Assembly (NCBI RefSeq): GCF_001522545.3
Contig: NC_031799.1
Span: 37,597,228 to 37,661,227, forward strand
Direction: 5' to 3'
DNA length: 64,000 nucleotides
From: Parus major
Lineage: Eukaryota; Chordata; Aves; Passeriformes; Paridae
The notes beneath the pieces were generated by a model. It made no database searches. It was not told the origin of the DNA and saw nothing but the letters and a program-made list of their open reading frames with translations. This document shows positions 62,374 through 64,000 of this stretch, in pieces (the stretch's first letter is position 1; each line of letters begins with the position of its first letter). The position numbers and the translations under genes were made by a program.

Positions 62374-63590
62374 ATCACAGAATGAGTCAGGTTGAAAGGG
62401 ACTACAGGGGGTCCTCTGGTCCAACCTCCTTACTCAAGGAGGGTCATCCTAGAGCACATTCCACAGGATTGCATCCAGGCAGTTCTTGAATATCTCCAGG
62501 GAAGAATAGCAACCTTTCTGGGCAGCCTGTTCCAGTGTTCCCACTCACACAGTAAATTTCTTCCTGGTGTTCAGGAGAAACTTCCTGTGCATCAGTTTTT
62601 GCCCGTTTGCCTCTTGTTCTAGTGCTCGGCATCACAAAGCCTGGGTGCCTGGTTCCATCCTCTGACACCCTCCTTTCAGATACTTCCAGGTATTGATGAC
62701 GTCCCCTCTCAGTCATCTTTTCTTGAGGCTGAACAGGGCCAGCTCCCTCAGACTTTCTCTGTGAGATGTTCCAATTCCCTACTTACCTTCTTAGCCCTCC
62801 TCTGGTCTCTCCACAAGCTCCATATCTCTTGTCCTGAGGAGCCCAGAGCTGGACACAGCACTCCAGATGTGCTTCACCTAGGCTGAGTAGAGGGACAGGA
62901 TCTTCTCCCCTCAGCTTCTGGCAATGTTCTTACTAATGCAGCCCAGGACACCATTGGCTTTCATGGCCACCAGGGCATGCTGCTGGCTCATGGACAGCTT
63001 GTTGTCCACCAGAACCTCAAGGTCCTTCTCTGCAGAGCTGCTTTCCAGCAGGTTGATCATCTGAGATTATTCCTTCCCATGTGCAGTAACACTTGAATTT
63101 GCAGACCCTGAATTTGCCTTTACTGAATTTCAGATGGTTTACTTCTGTTCATTTCTCCACCCTGTCGAGGCCCTTCTGCAGGGCTACACAGCCCTCTGGG
63201 GTATTGGCCACTGCTCCAGCTTTGTGCTGTCAGTGACCTGCTGAGGAGACATCTGTCTCTTGTCTGAGTCACTGCTGGAAAAGTTGAACAGCAGATCTTG
63301 GTCTCAGGACTGACACTTGGGGGACAACCCTAGAGAAAGACTCCCAACTAGACTCTGTGACAATAAACACAACCCTCTGGGATTTGCCATTCAGCCAGTT
63401 CTCAGCCCACCTCACTGTCTGCTTGTGTAGTCTGCACTTCCTGAGCTTGCTGTGAAGTTGTTATGGAAGATGGTGTCTAAAGCCTTGCTGAAGTACAGAA
63501 GACAACATGCACTGCTCTTCCCTCATCCATCCAGATAGTTGTCCCATCACAGAAAGCAATCTGGTTGCTTAGGAATGATTTTCCTTATGT
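62374..63590 (-). mobile_element. CR1 LINE, antisense, about 1.2 kb, older subfamily
   Basis: The 3' end at the left reads ATCACAGAATGAGTCAGGTT and GTCCTCTGGTCCAACCTCC. Then come GGGCAGCCTGTTCCAGTGTT, CAGAGCTGGACACAGCACTC, AAGCCTTGCTGAAGTACAG and CACAGAAAGCAATCTGGTTG in CR1 antisense order. It is a different, more diverged subfamily than the 58.3-kb copy. The minus frames are broken by stops. The right end is approximate. Confidence 0.9.
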
Positions 63591-63778
63591 CATGTGATCA
63601 AATAGCTTCCACCTTTAGTATAAACACCCCAAATATGACCTCACAATTACAAAAAATTGAAAGAGGTGATAGCAGTGTTGTATCCTTCTCCTAGTCCCTT
63701 TTGTTATTTTATCTTCCCATTAAAGTTAATTCTCATCCACTGTTCCACCCTAAACAGTATTTCCTGATTAAGGAATTG
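63591..63778. other. Intronic sequence between CR1 and the edge repeat
   Basis: Short AT-rich stretch with nothing recognised. Confidence 0.6.
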
Positions 63779-64000
63779 CCAGCAGGTACTTCAGAGTATG
63801 TACAGCTCTTGGTGTATCTTGCATGACTACCATGCCATGTTTTCTAATCTTGATTGAACTCTGGAGTACAGCTTTCAACAGTTACAGCAGCAAATATTTT
63901 GCCTTTTTTTTTTTTTTTTTTTCCAATTCTTTTTCTCCTATTTGCACTGCTTTTTGCGGCTGTGATCCAGCAGGTACTTCAGAGTATGTACAGCTCTTGG
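63779..64000. repeat. 188-bp-spaced direct repeat cut by the window edge
   Basis: A 34-bp sequence starting CCAGCAGGTACTTCAGAGTA and ending GCTCTTGG occurs at 63779-63812 and again, identically, at 63967-64000, where the window ends. The spacing is 188 bp and a poly-T run lies between at about 63903-63922. The second copy may continue beyond the window, which would make this the start of a tandem array or a tandem duplication. Confidence 0.9.

Noticed and set aside
62392..62716. Frames on both strands near 62.4-62.7 kb
   Set aside because: They lie in the 3' UTR portion of an antisense CR1 copy.
56531..64000. miR-23b/27b/24-1 cluster, which lies in an AOPEP intron in other vertebrates
   Set aside because: I searched by eye for the mature sequences in the window and did not find them; the cluster is probably further downstream.
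1..64000. CRISPR arrays, operons, bacterial promoters or terminators
   Set aside because: None seen. The sequence is avian nuclear DNA with introns and vertebrate transposons.

Overview
This window is vertebrate nuclear DNA from a bird. The evidence is many CR1 LINE fragments in both orientations (3' ends carrying the ATTCTATG-type terminal repeat), avian endogenous-retrovirus LTRs, an AT-rich intronic background and intron-split coding sequence. It is not a microbial or gene-dense region. Nearly all short open frames here are chance or repeat-derived.

The one gene I can establish is AOPEP (aminopeptidase O, called C9orf3 in human), on the + strand. Six consecutive coding exons lie at 36629-36818, 38560-38666, 43843-43945, 44052-44159, 50321-50364 and 56470-56530. 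All have AG/GT boundaries and mutually compatible codon phases, and together they give 613 nt (about 204 codons). They run from the M1-family zinc-binding HEXXH-(18)-E motif through the presumed catalytic tyrosine into the C-terminal helical domain. The 5' exons (N-terminal domains) and the last 3' exons lie outside the window, so the whole window is probably internal to this large gene. AOPEP is on the Z chromosome in chicken; that placement is known for the family and is not visible here.

Layout: 1-36628 is a long intron. It holds two solo LTRs with exact 6-bp target duplications (1416-1969 and 7676-8044), a third, ERVL-like LTR (9957-10523), several CR1 copies, a degenerate LINE-endonuclease-like frame (19062-19484), a 93-bp tandem duplication (24318-24503) and a 1.06-kb tandem-repeat-rich LTR (30925-31987). 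36629-56530 holds the exons and their introns. One intron is only 106 bp; the others are 1.7 to 6.2 kb. 56531-64000 is intron with two long antisense CR1 elements and, at the very end, a 34-bp sequence that repeats at 188-bp spacing and is cut off by the window edge.

The best candidates for something undescribed are: an unexplained ORF at 41174-41432 with a splice acceptor and a codon phase that would make it an alternative last exon of AOPEP, ending in a polyadenylation signal that overlaps the stop codon; the truncated 188-bp repeat at the right edge; and the vestigial endonuclease frame. I found no evidence of a wholly new system.
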